A DNA stretch of 6,737 nucleotides, from the NCBI GenBank assembly GCA_030614585.1, contig JAUWTT010000224.1, positions 1-6,737 on the forward strand, given 5' to 3'. Source of the DNA: Acidobacteriota bacterium (lineage in GTDB: Bacteria > Acidobacteriota > UBA6911 > RPQK01 > JAPXNP01). Positions 5,643 through 6,737 of the stretch are shown here, one piece after another. Position 1 is the stretch's first letter. Every line of letters begins with the position of its first letter. The notes under the pieces are model-generated. The model did no database searches and was not told the DNA's origin. It saw only the letters and a list, made by a program, of their open reading frames with translations. A program made the translations under genes and the position numbers.

Positions 5643-6737
5643 TCACTCCCCCCATTCCGGGTTGGAAGTGGGTTTTTGCGCGTTCACGCTCTCACGCCAT
5701 GTGCTTAGCTGATCGCACAACCGCCTCGCCAAGTCGGGCTTGTCTTGTGCGAGATTGTTTTGTTCGGCTGGGTCCTCCGCCAAGTTATACAGTTCGATTC
5801 GTCGGTCCTCGAAGTATTCAAGCAGCTTCCAATTGCCGGAGCGAAGGGCACTGACCGGCGAAGTTGTCGGATAGTAATGAGGATAATGAAAGAAGAGTGT
5901 TTGGCGGTCGAGGTCTCGCGACGGATCCTGCAGCAATGCCGTTATGTCCAAGCCGTCGGGTTGATGTTCCGGATCGCCTTTCAAGCCGACCATCTTCAAT
6001 AGCGTAGGATACAGGTCACACGAGAAAACCGGTGTGTCACATGTGGCCGCTGCGATCCCCGGCGATCGGATGATCAAAGGAACTCGGAGGCCTCCCTCGT
6101 ACAGTGAACCCTTGCCGGATCGCAGCGGAGCATTACTGGTTACAGGCCTGCCGGGGTGCTTCTTACACGTCCCAACAAACCCGCCATTGTCCGAGAAGAA
6201 CACGACAATTGTCCGCTCGGCAATCCCCTTTTGTTCCAGCTTCGCTAACACCCGCCCCACATTCTCGTCGAGGCTTTCCACCATGGCCGCATAGTGAGGA
6301 TTGGTGTGGACTCCGTCAGGCTTGAGCTTCGCTTCATACTTACTCACTAAATCCGGCTTGCCTTCGATGGGAGTGTGAACCGTGTGATACCAGAGATTTA
6401 GAAAGAACGGCCGATCGCCGACACGGTCAATGACTTCGAGCGCTTTGTCTGTCAATCTGTCGGTGAGGTAATCGCCCTCCTGACCCGGTTCAAGATCCGG
6501 AACATACCTCCAGTCGCGAAAGTACTGGTCGCCCCGATAGGGGTAAAAGAACGTTTGGGGTGCGCCCCACAACGTGCCGCCGATGTTAGCGTCGAAACCG
6601 TGTGGCTGCGGATAAGCTATGGCCGCTCCCAAATGCCATTTCCCAATGTGTACCGTGTAGTAGCCAGCCTGTTTGAACCGCTCGGCAAGCGTCAATTCCT
6701 TTAGTGGCAGATCTCCAAGAGTGACTGGTTCAAGCAA
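5643..6737 (-). CDS. Sulfatase of the arylsulfatase type (5'-partial)
   Basis: A total of 364 codons are visible, and the reading frame runs off the right edge; the first visible codon is TTG (Leu), not a supported start. The enzyme would hydrolyse sulfate esters with a formylglycine nucleophile made from a Cys/Ser in a C/S-x-P/A-x-R motif. That motif, with roughly the first 100 residues and any signal peptide, is off-window. From the edge, GYYTVHIGKWHLG (residues 25-37) is the second sulfatase signature with Lys33 and His35. WYHTVHTP gives His121, FFSDNGG supplies the metal ligands Asp183 and Asn184, and PLRSGKGSLYEGGLRVP carries Lys209 of the active site. The C-terminal subdomain shows SGNWKLLEYFEDRRIELYNLAEDPAEQNNL in two typical blocks and ends in PTSNPEWGE. 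All active-site residues expected in this part are present, so it looks functional. The substrate (carbohydrate or aryl sulfate) cannot be told. It lies on the same strand as the tricorn-like gene but 233 bp upstream of it. Confidence 0.94.
   Translation of the reverse strand: MLEPVTLGDLPLKELTLAERFKQAGYYTVHIGKWHLGAAIAYPQPHGFDANIGGTLWGAPQTFFYPYRGDQYFRDWRYVPDLEPGQEGDYLTDRLTDKALEVIDRVGDRPFFLNLWYHTVHTPIEGKPDLVSKYEAKLKPDGVHTNPHYAAMVESLDENVGRVLAKLEQKGIAERTIVVFFSDNGGFVGTCKKHPGRPVTSNAPLRSGKGSLYEGGLRVPLIIRSPGIAAATCDTPVFSCDLYPTLLKMVGLKGDPEHQPDGLDITALLQDPSRDLDRQTLFFHYPHYYPTTSPVSALRSGNWKLLEYFEDRRIELYNLAEDPAEQNNLAQDKPDLARRLCDQLSTWRESVNAQKPTSNPEWGE

Noticed and set aside
5497..5712. 71-residue plus-strand open frame starting in the repeat array
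   Set aside because: Its sequence (SNVKYQMSNDKWQV...) is a direct translation of the heptads, and its end overlaps the sulfatase gene antisense. It is a typical spurious repeat-derived frame.
6735..6737. Start codon of the sulfatase at the right edge (TTG)
   Set aside because: The frame simply runs off the window; the essential formylglycine motif must lie further upstream, so this codon is internal Leu.

Overview
The window holds three protein-coding genes, two of them cut by the window edges, and one repeat-bearing intergenic region. The gene types fit a Gram-negative soil or sediment bacterium, most likely an Acidobacteriota member or a relative. The evidence is a Ser/Thr kinase fused through one membrane helix to a PD40/TolB-like propeller ending in an ITVIINW-type tail, an exported tricorn-like protease, and an arylsulfatase-type enzyme. 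This taxonomic guess is an inference from gene families; no rRNA or other marker is present.

Layout: positions 1-2081 (+) carry the C-terminal part of the membrane-anchored kinase, from kinase subdomain IX to the end of the propeller. After a 34-bp convergent junction with no visible strong terminator, positions 2116-5409 (-) encode a complete tricorn-protease homologue (signal peptide, two beta-propellers, PDZ domain, S41-type catalytic core). Positions 5410-5642 are non-coding. They hold the tricorn ribosome binding site, an imperfect inverted repeat, a possible promoter, a degenerate 7-bp tandem repeat and a GGGGAC/GTCCCC palindrome. Positions 5643-6737 (-) carry the C-terminal part of a sulfatase whose N-terminus, including the formylglycine cysteine, lies outside the window.

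How they may work together: the kinase is convergent to the protease, so it is not in an operon with it. The sulfatase and tricorn genes share a strand but are separated by 233 bp of repeat-rich sequence, so the protease probably has its own promoter. The three are plausibly all envelope or exported functions (sensing, protein degradation, sulfate-ester removal), but nothing in the sequence ties them into one pathway. The coding genes belong to known families. The least explained part is the intergenic region at 5463-5598, where repeat units supply consensus-like -35 hexamers ahead of the protease gene. I do not see convincing evidence of a new multi-gene system.
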